In this document: piece by piece, positions 25,201 through 33,481 of the stretch
How the letters are laid out: each line of letters begins with the position of its first letter
Position numbering within the stretch: position 1 is the first letter of the stretch
Source: an uncultured bacterium
Lineage (GTDB): Bacteria; Cyanobacteriota; Vampirovibrionia; Gastranaerophilales; JAILCC01
Reading direction: 5' to 3'
Assembly: GCA_949283935.1 (NCBI GenBank)
Contig: CASDUJ010000032.1
Coordinates: forward strand, 37,336-101,335
Length of the DNA: 64,000 nucleotides
Program-made: the position numbers and the translations under genes
Notes under the pieces: generated by a model
Seen by the model: the letters and a program-made list of their open reading frames with translations, nothing else
The model's database searches: none
Told to the model about the DNA's origin: nothing

Positions 25201-26306
25201 TCTTTAACATTATTTGGACAATAATATCCTTTTGGACATATAACTGAATCTGTCATAGCTTCTTCTAAGCAATAATGTCCAACAACACAAAGATTACAAA
25301 CTCCATCTTTTTCGTATGAACCAGGTAAACAAGGTGTTTCACAAGTTGCAGATTCATCAGATTTAATATAACCTTTTTGCGGAGTAAAGGTGTCAGGACA
25401 TACGCAAATTTTATTTTGTCCTTCGTATTTTTCAAAGACCTTAGGAGCAGCACAACATTGATCTTCTGTATAAGTTTCAGAACCATACAAGCCTACAGCC
25501 CTTTGTTTAACAACAATTGCGCCAGTTTGATTAGTTCCAGCACAAGCATATCCGCTTTCTGGCTTAGTATATATAAAACCACAATCATTTGTAGGACATA
25601 ATTCTGTAACATCATTATCTGTAGTACAATTACCTTTAACTTTGCAATAGTCTGAATTACAAGGTTCATTGTCACAGATATAAGAACAAACCTTAGAAGT
25701 ATCAGAAACACAAGGACCTGTAACTATAGGTGTTTTTTCCCAACCTTCATACATAGAATCTACACTCTTTACTCCATTCGCAAATAAAGCATATTCTTCT
25801 GTTAATTCTTTGTCTTGTCCACTAACTTTTGTAACAGTAGAAGCAATAATCACAGCACAAGGAGATTCATCCGTACAAAAAACATCTTTTACATATCCGT
25901 CATTTGATGTTTCATCTAGAGAATTTTTGAATTTAGCTTTTAACGTTACACCATTATCCAATTTAATTAATTGAGCATCTTTTATAGTATCATTACTTGA
26001 AATCTTTGAAGTTTCCACAGCTATGCCAGAATCTTTGGAATTAAAATAACTTAAAAGAGAATCATTTAATGAATTCTGGTCACTAATGACTGCATTTACA
26101 CCTAAACCAGTTTCATTAGATTTAGAAATAGCTTTTCCCCAAGTTTTCAAAGCAGAATCTACCTGAGAGAGCTTTGTTGTAGCAATTTTATAATGATTAT
26201 CCGAAAAATTATTCAGAGATAACATGGTAACAACCAAAATACCAATAATCCCTAATGCTGTCAGCACCTCTGCTATTGTAAATCCATTGTAATTTTGATA
26301 CTTCAT
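22206..26306 (-). CDS. giant prepilin-type protein with Cys-rich repeats and calcium-loop C-terminus
   Basis: A 1366-residue protein. Residues 1-35 are a textbook prepilin leader (NYNG then FTIAE, hydrophobic helix). Residues about 195-960 hold dozens of short Cys-rich units such as CPAGTYS, CPKGYYCP and CPVGNYCPEKG, resembling the eukaryotic GCC2/GCC3 (ephrin-receptor-like) and TNFR/EGF-like modules. Residues about 1093-1340 match the calcium-binding C-terminal region seen in large secreted repeat proteins: VFDIQGDGL, FDITGNGV, KQLFGD, an EF-hand loop DDNNDGTIDAQD, DLNKNGRVD and ELKTLKDVGITSI, with unusual insertions. AAGGAG precedes ATG. It is likely exported and assembled or surface-displayed; disulfide bonds are expected. 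The role is unknown; adhesion is a guess. Confidence 0.85.
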   Translation of the reverse strand: MKYQNYNGFTIAEVLTALGIIGILVVTMLSLNNFSDNHYKIATTKLSQVDSALKTWGKAISKSNETGLGVNAVISDQNSLNDSLLSYFNSKDSGIAVETSKISSNDTIKDAQLIKLDNGVTLKAKFKNSLDETSNDGYVKDVFCTDESPCAVIIASTVTKVSGQDKELTEEYALFANGVKSVDSMYEGWEKTPIVTGPCVSDTSKVCSYICDNEPCNSDYCKVKGNCTTDNDVTELCPTNDCGFIYTKPESGYACAGTNQTGAIVVKQRAVGLYGSETYTEDQCCAAPKVFEKYEGQNKICVCPDTFTPQKGYIKSDESATCETPCLPGSYEKDGVCNLCVVGHYCLEEAMTDSVICPKGYYCPNNVKDDKDKNKYNNAKYVYETDKNGDTSLVKVKDGGLINKVICPKGYYCPEVGATDKTICPKGHYCPEEGLVEPIKCPAGTYSAQEGATDVSACLPCPRNYYCPTAGTVSPIVCAVGTWSDEGALFCQGCPAGSYYDTKLKKCELCPAGSYQDKSGSTSCIACPVGNYCPEKGLIQPKACICGTYQPEAGKTVCLDVLPGQYASNNNSNEFVSQAATNVRNCEDGYACAGKCQAPVLCKAGYYSANDKGNPQSVKATQCAICPPGYKCPKDNPSDEDSITHRYACEPGTYQPQSGQTACIPCEIGTYSNTVARKTACDACPAGMHGNNTLGLTECVKCPAGTWSDKKGNKDANACTWCQPGTYSTAEGQTSVNTCVKCPIRTYTVAEYSVAPASKDFCIPCPTGTYSVVEGAVDKVGDGAGVCKFCPVGKYFNSEVEETYTSVDEICTCCPSNTYGVQNASKAPSTISSSYDKSKYPYCEACPFGTAFPGTCAASVGLCVACKDGEKTNSDGTCSKCEAGYYSQVSPDNPNVKICVPCPAGTSTNGVAGGTSPDVCKPCAQDTYAPNQGMAKCLDCDKQTYANGTGNTSCTACADYGSVYMMTQGHNHATTLAALLNNFTCIPSSQITAKEKAYSNGEGRQNLYIISDKGFLIDYIDTHNSIVNSVKDRGGNYGVGKLHPENGNYEYSTVGRKGYIPNGFCNGHGSSVVGGTLKTIRNRCEYDVNYTFKVQSPLVFDIQGDGLVFTSVKDGVQFDITGNGVEQTAWTTNMENKGFDDAFLCIASHDNPELKYVENKGRNFKHAEDNSDGDKKQNFHNEYLNDKTTPMVYEGKVLNVQIQSGKQLFGDQNGEKTGFDELTKYDDNNDGTIDAQDAIFDNLLLWSDLNKNGRVDYYVLNCDVSLIKGFGNILTGQSYCSCSYDTSNDNCYTPELKTLKDVGITSISTEYSTEFNEDGLTIKTDEHGNVIGIVGGFMMDIWDAATGAVKSVVRTIVDVFFKTLNG

Positions 26307-26336
26307 ATTTATACTCCTTATTAATTAATATCCAAT

Positions 26337-26364
26337 ATTATATAAATTTTTTTGTCATAGTAAA
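26337..26364 (-). promoter_or_regulatory. probable promoter of the giant prepilin gene
   Basis: Minus-strand TTTACT (26359-26364) and TATAAT (26337-26342), spacer 16, about 30 bases before the start codon. The rest of the 312-base gap to 26619 is very AT-rich with no gene seen. Confidence 0.45.
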
Positions 26365-26618
26365 TAATTATTATTTAACATGAGTATTATGTGCAATTTT
26401 TAAAAATTTTAAACCTAATAAAGCAGAAATCTTTACAAAATTTTACAAAAATAAATAAAAAGTTACATATTATTACATATGAAGAATTATTATTATCATA
26501 TTTAGCAATATAAAATTATAAAAGCAATTAATATTTCTTAATAAAGAAAATAACGTTAGCAATTTTTATTGGTTAATATACTTTTTATATACATAAGAGA
26601 TAAATTTGGAGAAGAGAA

Positions 26619-27242
26619 ATGAGCATAAACTATTCAAACTTTGGTAATTTATTAAGCAATTCAGGAACAAATGCTTTAAAAAATTATCTTAATACAAGCA
26701 CTACAAATAGCTATACAAAGCAAACTCAGACATATACAAGCATTTTGTCTGGAATTACAGGAGGTTTTGACTCAGGCAGTATATTTTCCAATTCTTCAGG
26801 AATTCAACAAAACAGCTCTTATTCCAACACATACAATGGAAATAGCTGGCAAACAGGAAATGATGGATTGAATAGGCGAGGAGCAGTAAACACAAACACT
26901 TCAACAGTTCCTCAAACTGATAATCCATATGCAGGAGGAGTCTATGGCTCATCAATTGTTGGAAATTATTACACAAGCATCCAAAGTGTAGCATTGGGTC
27001 AATACGCTCCAACATCAGTATTTGAACAACGTTTAAACTATCATCTTGATTATAGCGAACAAAACAAACCGGGATCAATGCTTGGAGATTACTCAAATTA
27101 TTTTAACGTAGATTCGGTTGCTTACAACACTTCTTTATCAAGTGGCTACAATATATTTGGAACAAGTTCAACTAAATCAACAAACATTAGCAAAGCAGCC
27201 AGTGCTCAAACAGTTTCAAGCTTAATGTCACTTTTAGCGTAA
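26619..27242 (+). CDS. Ser/Asn/Gly/Tyr-rich hypothetical protein
   Basis: A 207-residue protein with no cysteine, no signal peptide and no membrane segment. It is rich in Ser, Asn, Thr, Gly and Tyr (for example SNSSGIQQNSSYSNTYNGN), with short SYxN/YSNY-like motifs, and has low sequence complexity. It starts after a GGAGAAGAG ribosome site and is divergent from the giant prepilin gene. Its last 9 bases overlap the convergent nnrD gene. Such compositions occur in extracellular or self-associating proteins, but no export signal is visible. No family recognised. Confidence 0.65.
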   Translation: MSINYSNFGNLLSNSGTNALKNYLNTSTTNSYTKQTQTYTSILSGITGGFDSGSIFSNSSGIQQNSSYSNTYNGNSWQTGNDGLNRRGAVNTNTSTVPQTDNPYAGGVYGSSIVGNYYTSIQSVALGQYAPTSVFEQRLNYHLDYSEQNKPGSMLGDYSNYFNVDSVAYNTSLSSGYNIFGTSSTKSTNISKAASAQTVSSLMSLLA

Positions 27243-28091
27243 TATTTTTTTAAAAGCCATCGGAATAAAATTTAACAAATCTGAAGCTAACATAGAATAT
27301 TCGCCAAATTTTTCGGCATATAAATCAGCAGCCAAACCATGTATATAAGCGGCTAAAATTGTGGCATTAACCGGCGAAACCTTTTGAGCCAAAAATCCAC
27401 CAATCAATCCTGCCAAAACATCACCAGTTCCAGCTTTTGCCAGGCAACTATTTCCTGTAGTATTCTTATAAATTTTATCGTTATTATCTGAGATTAAAGT
27501 ATGATGCCCTTTTAAAAGGATAACAGAAGCGTATTTTTCTTGTGCAAATGTGAGAAAATGTTCTCTATCAGCTTGAATATAATCAGCACAAACACCAATT
27601 AATCTGGAGAGTTCTTTGGGATGAGGAGTCAAAATAATTTTTCCTTTTATATCGTTTCTGTTTAGCACAGCTATACAATTTAAGGCATCCGCATCCAAAA
27701 CTACAGGGATATCAAATTCTTTAAAACAATCTAACATCTTGTCCACAAATTCTACTACATATTCATTTGTAGTAATTCCACATCCTAAAACAATAGAATC
27801 AACTTTGTTTTTCTCTAAAATTTGTTTTACAAAATTAGCATTAAAATTTCTATGAGATTGAAAAATTAAATCAGGATATACAGCAGCACAACCAGCAAAA
27901 ACTTCATCTTCACTGCAAAGTATACTATATCCTGCACCTGATTTTAAAACAGCCATTGCCGACAATATACCAGCACCTGGATATTTTTTGGAACCTGTTA
28001 TACAAAGAACTTTTCCATAATCACCTTTATGAGAATTTTGAATTCTTTTAGGTATAATTTCTTTTACAATATCTTTATTAATTTCAATCAA
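27234..28091 (-). CDS. nnrD: ADP-dependent NAD(P)HX dehydratase (kinase-fold domain only)
   Basis: Repairs hydrated NAD(P)H. The 285-residue protein is the YjeF C-terminal/NnrD carbohydrate-kinase fold alone: GDYGKVLCITGS at the N-terminus, VLGCGI, VLDADALNCI, LTPHPKELSRL, LKGHHT, and the catalytic AGTGDVLAGLIGG near residue 225. The epimerase half (NnrE), fused in many bacteria, is absent. Its start overlaps the stop of the LipM-like gene upstream by 4 bases (ATGA), implying co-translation. It is convergent with the Ser/Asn-rich gene without a terminator between them. Confidence 0.93.
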   Translation of the reverse strand: MIEINKDIVKEIIPKRIQNSHKGDYGKVLCITGSKKYPGAGILSAMAVLKSGAGYSILCSEDEVFAGCAAVYPDLIFQSHRNFNANFVKQILEKNKVDSIVLGCGITTNEYVVEFVDKMLDCFKEFDIPVVLDADALNCIAVLNRNDIKGKIILTPHPKELSRLIGVCADYIQADREHFLTFAQEKYASVILLKGHHTLISDNNDKIYKNTTGNSCLAKAGTGDVLAGLIGGFLAQKVSPVNATILAAYIHGLAADLYAEKFGEYSMLASDLLNFIPMAFKKILR

Positions 28092-28765
28092 AGCTTTTCC
28101 CTTATTTTTAGTTCATCTTCAAAGCATAATTTTATAGCTTTCATAAATTTTTGTACATCCAACTTTGGGCTAATTTCACTTAACGATATTATGTGGGTAA
28201 AGTCCAATTCTTGAGGGAAAATATTTTTTAATAATTCCCTATCAAAACTAAAAGGAATAGATCCATGTTGCAAAATATGTGTATTTTTACGATATTGTGC
28301 AGAACCAATAAACTTTTTACCATTAACATTTATATCACATATGGTAGACAAATTCATACAATAACCAGCTCCTACATTGGATTTTAATTTATCACCATAA
28401 TATGCTTCTATACCTACAGAATTTAGAGCTTTTAATAAAATACCAGAGAGTTCTTTATAATCAGCCATTATATTATTACCATCTTTAAGAATTTTTTTGT
28501 TGCAAACCACACAATAAGTTAGTTCTTTATCATGTAGCAAAGCTCTACCACCAGTAACTCTTCTTACAATAGGAATATTGTTATTTTTACAAAATTCTTC
28601 ATTTACTCCTGATTCTATTTGATTTCTCCCGAGAGTAACAGAAGGAACTTCCCAAGCATAAAACCTCAAAGCAAAATCTATGTCTTCTTTTTCGCATTTA
28701 CAAAGAAGTTTTTCATCAAATTCCATATTGTATTTGGCACTATGTACTTCAAAATCAATAAACAT
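28088..28765 (-). CDS. lipoate/octanoate transferase family protein (LipM-like)
   Basis: A 225-residue member of the biotin/lipoate A/B ligase fold. Motifs: SVTLGRNQ, RRVTGGRALLHDKELTY, and GKKFIGSAQYRKNTHILQHGSI, which carries the substrate lysine. A cysteine in GAGYCMNLSTICDI aligns with the catalytic cysteine of LipM octanoyltransferases (positioned before the GKK-IGSAQ motif), so octanoyl transfer from acyl carrier protein is more likely than ATP-dependent ligation, as a proposal. It overlaps nnrD by 4 bases. No ATP-grasp or lipoate synthase gene lies nearby. It could instead be a ligase of LplA type. Confidence 0.8.
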   Translation of the reverse strand: MFIDFEVHSAKYNMEFDEKLLCKCEKEDIDFALRFYAWEVPSVTLGRNQIESGVNEEFCKNNNIPIVRRVTGGRALLHDKELTYCVVCNKKILKDGNNIMADYKELSGILLKALNSVGIEAYYGDKLKSNVGAGYCMNLSTICDINVNGKKFIGSAQYRKNTHILQHGSIPFSFDRELLKNIFPQELDFTHIISLSEISPKLDVQKFMKAIKLCFEDELKIREKL

Positions 28766-28893
28766 AAGATAATATTATCAAAAAAAAGTTCGATAAATAT
28801 TAATATTTGTTAAAAATTAGAAACAAAAGTGCAATTTCACATAACAAAATGTTTTTTAAAATATAAGGAATGGAATAATAGGAAATTTGTGGG

Positions 28894-29169
28894 ATGACAT
28901 ATTTCGTAGTAGGGAAATTAACCAAAGGTATACCCAAAATCAGTCAAGACGTAGTTACGGCATTTAAAAGCTTTGTTGGAACAGAAGCCTATAAAAAAAC
29001 TATAAGCGATCCTATAGCAAAAGAACAATTTACAAAAATGTTGGAAATTAAAAAGCAACAAGCACTTGCTAAAGGAGATTCTGCTTTGTTTGAACTTTGC
29101 GGTCGTTTAACTTTTGAGACCAAGCAATATACGCCTTGTAACCAAAATTCTATTTATTACATGGGATAA
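28894..29169 (+). CDS. small hypothetical protein, 91 residues
   Basis: A basic, cytosolic 91-residue protein (MTYFVVGKLTKGIPKISQDV...; two cysteines late in the sequence, LCGRLTF and TPCNQ). It is predicted helical in the middle (KEQFTKMLEIKKQQALAKGD). It has a weak AGGAAAT/GTGGG ribosome site and a good terminator after it, so it is probably a monocistronic gene. No family recognised. Confidence 0.6.
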   Translation: MTYFVVGKLTKGIPKISQDVVTAFKSFVGTEAYKKTISDPIAKEQFTKMLEIKKQQALAKGDSALFELCGRLTFETKQYTPCNQNSIYYMG

Positions 29170-29193
29170 AATTTCATAAATTTTTTATAAATA

Positions 29194-29226
29194 AGCCAAC
29201 TAAGCATGGGCAAAGTTGGTTTTTTT
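29194..29226 (+). terminator. intrinsic terminator
   Basis: CCAACT/AGTTGG stem (extended by a G-T and an A-T pair) with a 12-base loop and a run of seven T residues, after the 91-residue gene and before grpE. Confidence 0.7.
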
Positions 29227-29269
29227 GTGGTTAAATATATTTATAGACTTGAGAAATCAGGAGAGAAAA

Positions 29270-29836
29270 ATGTCAAAACATAAAAACCAAGAAGAAACCA
29301 ATGGAAACAACCCATTTGCCCAAGAAATTCAAGAAGAAGAAATAAAAAAAGAAGATGACGCAACAAACAACACCGAAACAGAAGAAAATGAAGCAAATGT
29401 ATTAGAAGAACTTGAAAATATCAAAAATCAATATGTAAGGCTTGCCGCAGATTTTGATAACTATAGAAAAAGACAAGCGCAAGAACGAGAAAATTTATTA
29501 AAATACGGAGCGGAAAACACTTTAAAACAACTTTTACCTGTTTTAGACACATATGAAAGAGGCATGAAAGCTTGTGAAAACATCGAAGATGCACAAAAAC
29601 TTAGGGAACATTGCGATGTAATATTCAAACAGCTTTTTGATGCATTAAATAAAGCTGGTCTAAAGAAAATTGAAACTACAGGAAAAGAATTTGACCCCAA
29701 TTTACATGAAGCAGTTATGCAAACTTCTACAAATGAACATCCAGACAATGCCATTATAGAAGAATTACAATCAGGATATATGCTTGCTGACAGGGTTTTA
29801 AGACCTGCTATGGTAAATGTTGCAGTAAATGAATGA
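29270..29836 (+). CDS. grpE: nucleotide exchange factor GrpE
   Basis: Releases ADP from DnaK in the Hsp70 cycle. The 188-residue protein has an acidic N-terminus, a long coiled coil (about 45-105), RLAADFDNYRKRQAQERENL, and the C-terminal beta domain with FDPNLHEAVMQ and LQSGYMLADRVLRPAMVNVA. The start at 29270 follows AGGAGAG; an upstream frame extension overlaps the preceding terminator and is rejected. dnaJ follows after 13 bases, but dnaK is not between them as in many bacteria. Confidence 0.96.
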   Translation: MSKHKNQEETNGNNPFAQEIQEEEIKKEDDATNNTETEENEANVLEELENIKNQYVRLAADFDNYRKRQAQERENLLKYGAENTLKQLLPVLDTYERGMKACENIEDAQKLREHCDVIFKQLFDALNKAGLKKIETTGKEFDPNLHEAVMQTSTNEHPDNAIIEELQSGYMLADRVLRPAMVNVAVNE

Positions 29837-29849
29837 GGTAAAATAAAAA

Positions 29850-30986
29850 ATGCAAAGAGATTATTATGAGGTATTGGGAGTAGCAAAAGACGCAAGCATA
29901 GCCGAAATTAAGCAAGCATTCAGACAAAAAGCAAAAAAACTTCACCCTGATGTAAATAAAGCACCTGATGCTGAAGAAAAATTTAAAGAATTAGGGCAAG
30001 CATACGAGGTTTTAAGTAACGAAGAAAAACGTGCTATGTATGATAGATACGGAGTAGATGGATTAAAAAATGCCGGTTACGATACATCTGGACCTTTCGA
30101 TTTTGGCTTCGGGGACTTAAGCGAAATTTTGTCGAGCTTTTTTGGAGGAGGATTTACAGGAGGCTTTGGTGGAGGAAATTCAAATGGACCAAAAAGGGGT
30201 AGTGATTTACGTTTAGATTTAAATATTAGTTTCAAAGAAGCAATTTTTGGAATTGAAAAAGAGGTAGAAATAGAGCACTTAGAAACTTGTCAAACTTGCA
30301 AGGGAACAGGGGCCAAGGCAGGATCCAAACCTGAAATTTGCCATACTTGCAATGGCACAGGACAAATAAGGCAAACAACAAGAACAATTATGGGAAGTTT
30401 TGTGCAAGTAGGTATATGTCCAGATTGTCAAGGTTCTGGTCAAGTTATTAAAGACAAATGTACTGATTGCGGAGGAAGTGGCCAAAAAGATGTAACAAAC
30501 AAACTAAAAATTAAAATTCCAGCAGGAGTAGATAATGGTTCTCAAATGAGAATGGCCGGACAAGGTGATGCCGGAACAAAAGGGGGAGCAAATGGAGACT
30601 TATACATAGTAATACATGTTATGTCTGATAAAAAATTTAAGCGAGATGAATTTAATCTTTTTACAACAGAATACATAACAATTTCTCAAGCAGTACTTGG
30701 AGACATAATAGAAATTGAAACACTAGATGGCAAAGAAAACATAAATATTTCTCCATCAACACAAACTGATACAATAATAAAAGTTAAAGGCAAAGGAGTT
30801 CCATATCTCAACAATCCCAGTAAAAGGGGAGATTTATTTGTTAAAATAATAATAACAACTCCGACAAATCTTACAGACGAAGAAAAAAAGTTATATCAAC
30901 GTTTATATGAAATTGAAAACAATAAAAAGACAAAAGAAAGTTTATTTGATAAAATGAGAGATGCAATCTCTGGTCACACAAAATAA
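29850..30986 (+). CDS. dnaJ: molecular chaperone DnaJ
   Basis: Hsp40 co-chaperone. Order in the 378-residue protein: J domain (1-70, with HPD in the [10 protein letters not shown] segment), a Gly/Phe-rich linker (about 80-115), a zinc domain with four CxxCxGxG repeats ([32 protein letters not shown]; about 138-215), and the C-terminal substrate-binding domains. It is the complete type-I DnaJ. It follows grpE and is followed 14 bases later by the YVTN propeller gene, which may extend the operon. Confidence 0.97.
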   Translation: MQRDYYEVLGVAKDASIAEIKQAFRQKAKKLHPDVNKAPDAEEKFKELGQAYEVLSNEEKRAMYDRYGVDGLKNAGYDTSGPFDFGFGDLSEILSSFFGGGFTGGFGGGNSNGPKRGSDLRLDLNISFKEAIFGIEKEVEIEHLETCQTCKGTGAKAGSKPEICHTCNGTGQIRQTTRTIMGSFVQVGICPDCQGSGQVIKDKCTDCGGSGQKDVTNKLKIKIPAGVDNGSQMRMAGQGDAGTKGGANGDLYIVIHVMSDKKFKRDEFNLFTTEYITISQAVLGDIIEIETLDGKENINISPSTQTDTIIKVKGKGVPYLNNPSKRGDLFVKIIITTPTNLTDEEKKLYQRLYEIENNKKTKESLFDKMRDAISGHTK

Positions 30987-31000
30987 ATAAAGGGTAAAGT

Positions 31001-32848
31001 ATGAAAAGATTATTTGCATTATTGCTATTTTTAATATCTTTAGGTATTACACAAGAAGTTTTTGCTTCGCAACTGCCTGAAGCAGAAGTTGCAATTGTAA
31101 AACAAGCATTCCCAGATTTAAAAGTTCGTTTTGATGGTTTGATTGAACTTTCTGATGGCACAAAATACATTCCGGTTTATCCATTAAAAACTGAATTTCC
31201 TGAAACATCTGTTAAACTTACTTCAACTTTTCCCAAAAACAAATCAATAAAAGACAAACCTGATTTTTTTATGTTTAACACAAATTTTGCATTTTTTAAA
31301 GTAAAAAAAGAAAAAGACAAAACAACCATAATATATAATTCAGCAATTCCAACGGAAGTAAAAATGGGACTTTTACCACAAGATTTACTAGTGCCAAGAG
31401 GATTTCAAATTCCATCTGAGTTAAGAATTATAATAGGAGATTTAATAATTCCAATAACACCATCAAAAGAATACAAGGAAATAGTTATTTCAACTGGTAA
31501 AGAATTTAAAAATTCGCCCAGAGCCACATTAGTTGAACAAGCTGCACAACAGCTTTCCAACAAATATTTTTACGCAACAAGTTTTAACAAAAACACAATA
31601 AGCATACTAAATGCAGATACAGGTAAAGCTTTCAAACAAATTGAATTCACCTCAATTCCATCAGACATAAAACTTGCCAATAAAGGCCAATATCTTTTGG
31701 TTAGCACTTTAAGAAATGGAAATATATTTGTAATAGACACAGCAAAAACAGAAGTTTTAAAAGAAATAAAAGCAGGTGAAAAGCCTTATTTTATAGCTAT
31801 TTCAAATACAGATAATTTGGCATATATTGCAAACAGAGGAGAAAATAGTATATCCGTAATAGATTTAATTTCAATGCAACCCAAAGATTCAATAAAAGTA
31901 GCTGGAAATCCTTGTTACATAGAACTATCATCTGATGGCAAAAAACTTTATTATTTGGATGCCATCACAGGAATTGTTTATTACCTTAAGAAAGAAGACG
32001 ATTACTTTGCTCCATACACTTCACAACCTTTATTTAAGTCAAATAATATTGCAAAAATTCAACTTGTAGGAGATAAAATTTACACATTGAACAGAGGTAA
32101 TAACGAACTTGAAATATTTTACATAAATGGAAAACCTCAAAATGAAAACCTTATAGACATTTCAGATATCACAAACATAAACTTGGAAGAATCTGTAAAT
32201 GGGGAAAAGTCAGCAGTAAATTATTCAGAAAACGAATCAGAAACACCGTTTCAAGAAGATAAAGAAAAGAATAAACTTTCATTCAAGCAAAAGATAAATA
32301 AAATAGTCAGAAATCTTCTATACTACAAAGACGAACCTGAGATAGAAGAACAACCATTAAATCCTGAAAATCAAATTCAAGTTATGGCAATAAAAAGCCA
32401 ACCAGAAGAAGTTTCTGCAGAAGCAACAAAGAAAGTAAAAACTGCCAAAGAAAAGCTCCACGATTTTTTAAACTACAAAGCAGAAGTAGAACCAATGCCA
32501 CAAACAGAACAAATAAAATTAAATGTTGAAAAGCAAATGGATTTCATAAAAGCAAAAAGCAGAGCAAATGACTTTTTAGTAGTTAATGGCAAAATATATT
32601 TACTATGTTCTGACGATTATATTGTTTATGTATATGATGAAACGACGAACAAACAAATAAATTCTTTTGAACTTGAAAAAATTGGATATTATAATGCGCT
32701 GAAAACATCATCAGATAAAAAAATCGGCATTATTACAAATATATCATCAATGGCTTTAACAATTTTTGATACCAAAACAGATACAATTGTTCAAAAGCTG
32801 CCCCTATTAGTAAATGTACATAACGTAGTAATAACAAGCAAAAAATAA
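31001..32848 (+). CDS. exported YVTN-type beta-propeller protein
   Basis: A 615-residue protein with a signal peptide (MKRLFALLLFLISLGITQEVFA) and, from about residue 195, repeats typical of YVTN/NHL propellers (NTISILNADTGKAF, GNIFVIDTAKTEVLKEI, NSISVIDLISM). Residues 25-190 form an N-terminal beta domain (LIELSDGTKYIPVYPL, LLVPRGFQIPSELRIIIGDL). A charged, low-complexity insert (about 390-510) interrupts the propeller, which resumes at about 520. AGGGTAAAGT-like ribosome site before ATG. Likely periplasmic or surface; ligand unknown. The OMT gene starts 1 base after its stop. Confidence 0.82.
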   Translation: MKRLFALLLFLISLGITQEVFASQLPEAEVAIVKQAFPDLKVRFDGLIELSDGTKYIPVYPLKTEFPETSVKLTSTFPKNKSIKDKPDFFMFNTNFAFFKVKKEKDKTTIIYNSAIPTEVKMGLLPQDLLVPRGFQIPSELRIIIGDLIIPITPSKEYKEIVISTGKEFKNSPRATLVEQAAQQLSNKYFYATSFNKNTISILNADTGKAFKQIEFTSIPSDIKLANKGQYLLVSTLRNGNIFVIDTAKTEVLKEIKAGEKPYFIAISNTDNLAYIANRGENSISVIDLISMQPKDSIKVAGNPCYIELSSDGKKLYYLDAITGIVYYLKKEDDYFAPYTSQPLFKSNNIAKIQLVGDKIYTLNRGNNELEIFYINGKPQNENLIDISDITNINLEESVNGEKSAVNYSENESETPFQEDKEKNKLSFKQKINKIVRNLLYYKDEPEIEEQPLNPENQIQVMAIKSQPEEVSAEATKKVKTAKEKLHDFLNYKAEVEPMPQTEQIKLNVEKQMDFIKAKSRANDFLVVNGKIYLLCSDDYIVYVYDETTNKQINSFELEKIGYYNALKTSSDKKIGIITNISSMALTIFDTKTDTIVQKLPLLVNVHNVVITSKK

Positions 32849-32849
32849 A

Positions 32850-33425
32850 ATGTTAGTAATTGAAGAAAAATTAAAAGAACTAGAAAGTACACAAAAAGAA
32901 TTTTGGAACATAGATCATTGTTGTGCTAATTTTTTAAACATGTTAATAAAAACTGCCGGTTACAAGAACATATTAGAAGTTGGGACATCAAATGGTTACT
33001 CAGGAATCTGGTTAGGTTTGGCAGCCAAAGAAACAGGCGGAAAAGTTATCACAATAGAATTTCACAAATCTCGTTACGATATAGCAACAGAAAATTTTAG
33101 GCTATGCAATCTTGAAAATATAATTGAAGCGAGACAAGGATTAGCTATAGATGAAATTATTGATTTAAAAAAAGAAGATTATAAATGTGATAACGAACTT
33201 TTTTTAGATTTTGCATTTGTTGATGCTAACAAAGCACAATATATAAAATATTTTGAATTAATTGACCCAAAACTCCGTAAAGGAGGGATGATAGCTTTTG
33301 ATAACATGATTTCTCATAAAGAAAAGGTTCAAGATACACTGACAAAGCTGCGAAATCATCCTAGCTACCAAATTGAAATGTTAAATTTTGAGGCAGGATT
33401 ATTACTTGCACTAAAAATTAAATAA
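32850..33425 (+). CDS. O-methyltransferase (caffeoyl-CoA OMT-like)
   Basis: A 191-residue class-I SAM methyltransferase. The SAM site reads ILEVGTSNGYSGIWL, with the acidic residue in VITIEF and the metal/active region FLDFAFVDANKAQY, followed by KLRKGGMIAFDNM. These are features of the TIGR/COG4122 O-methyltransferase family, whose bacterial substrates are largely unknown (catechol-like or tRNA, TrmR, in some). The start codon follows the previous stop by 1 base, so it is translationally coupled to the propeller gene. A bidirectional terminator ends the unit. Confidence 0.88.
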   Translation: MLVIEEKLKELESTQKEFWNIDHCCANFLNMLIKTAGYKNILEVGTSNGYSGIWLGLAAKETGGKVITIEFHKSRYDIATENFRLCNLENIIEARQGLAIDEIIDLKKEDYKCDNELFLDFAFVDANKAQYIKYFELIDPKLRKGGMIAFDNMISHKEKVQDTLTKLRNHPSYQIEMLNFEAGLLLALKIK

Positions 33426-33428
33426 AAC

Positions 33429-33459
33429 AAAAAAGACCGCACAAGATGCGATCTTTTTT
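33429..33459. terminator. bidirectional terminator between OMT and ftsZ
   Basis: AAAAAAGA-C-CGCA paired with TGCG-A-TCTTTTTT (one mismatch), 5-base loop; A/T-runs flank both sides in the 56 bases between convergent genes. Confidence 0.7.
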
Positions 33460-33481
33460 GAATAAATTTCAGAGATATTTC

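Noticed and set aside
24302..25711. Other-frame open frames inside the giant prepilin gene
   Set aside because: They are shadows of the Cys-rich repeats (regular TGT/CCT codons read in another frame) with no ribosome site.
28088..28765. Biotin ligase BirA
   Set aside because: The GSAQ-RK and RRVTGGRALLH motifs and the conserved cysteine fit the lipoate/octanoate branch of the fold and there is no helix-turn-helix domain.
29216..29269. Earlier start for grpE
   Set aside because: It would begin inside the upstream terminator and has no ribosome site; AGGAGAG precedes the ATG at 29270.
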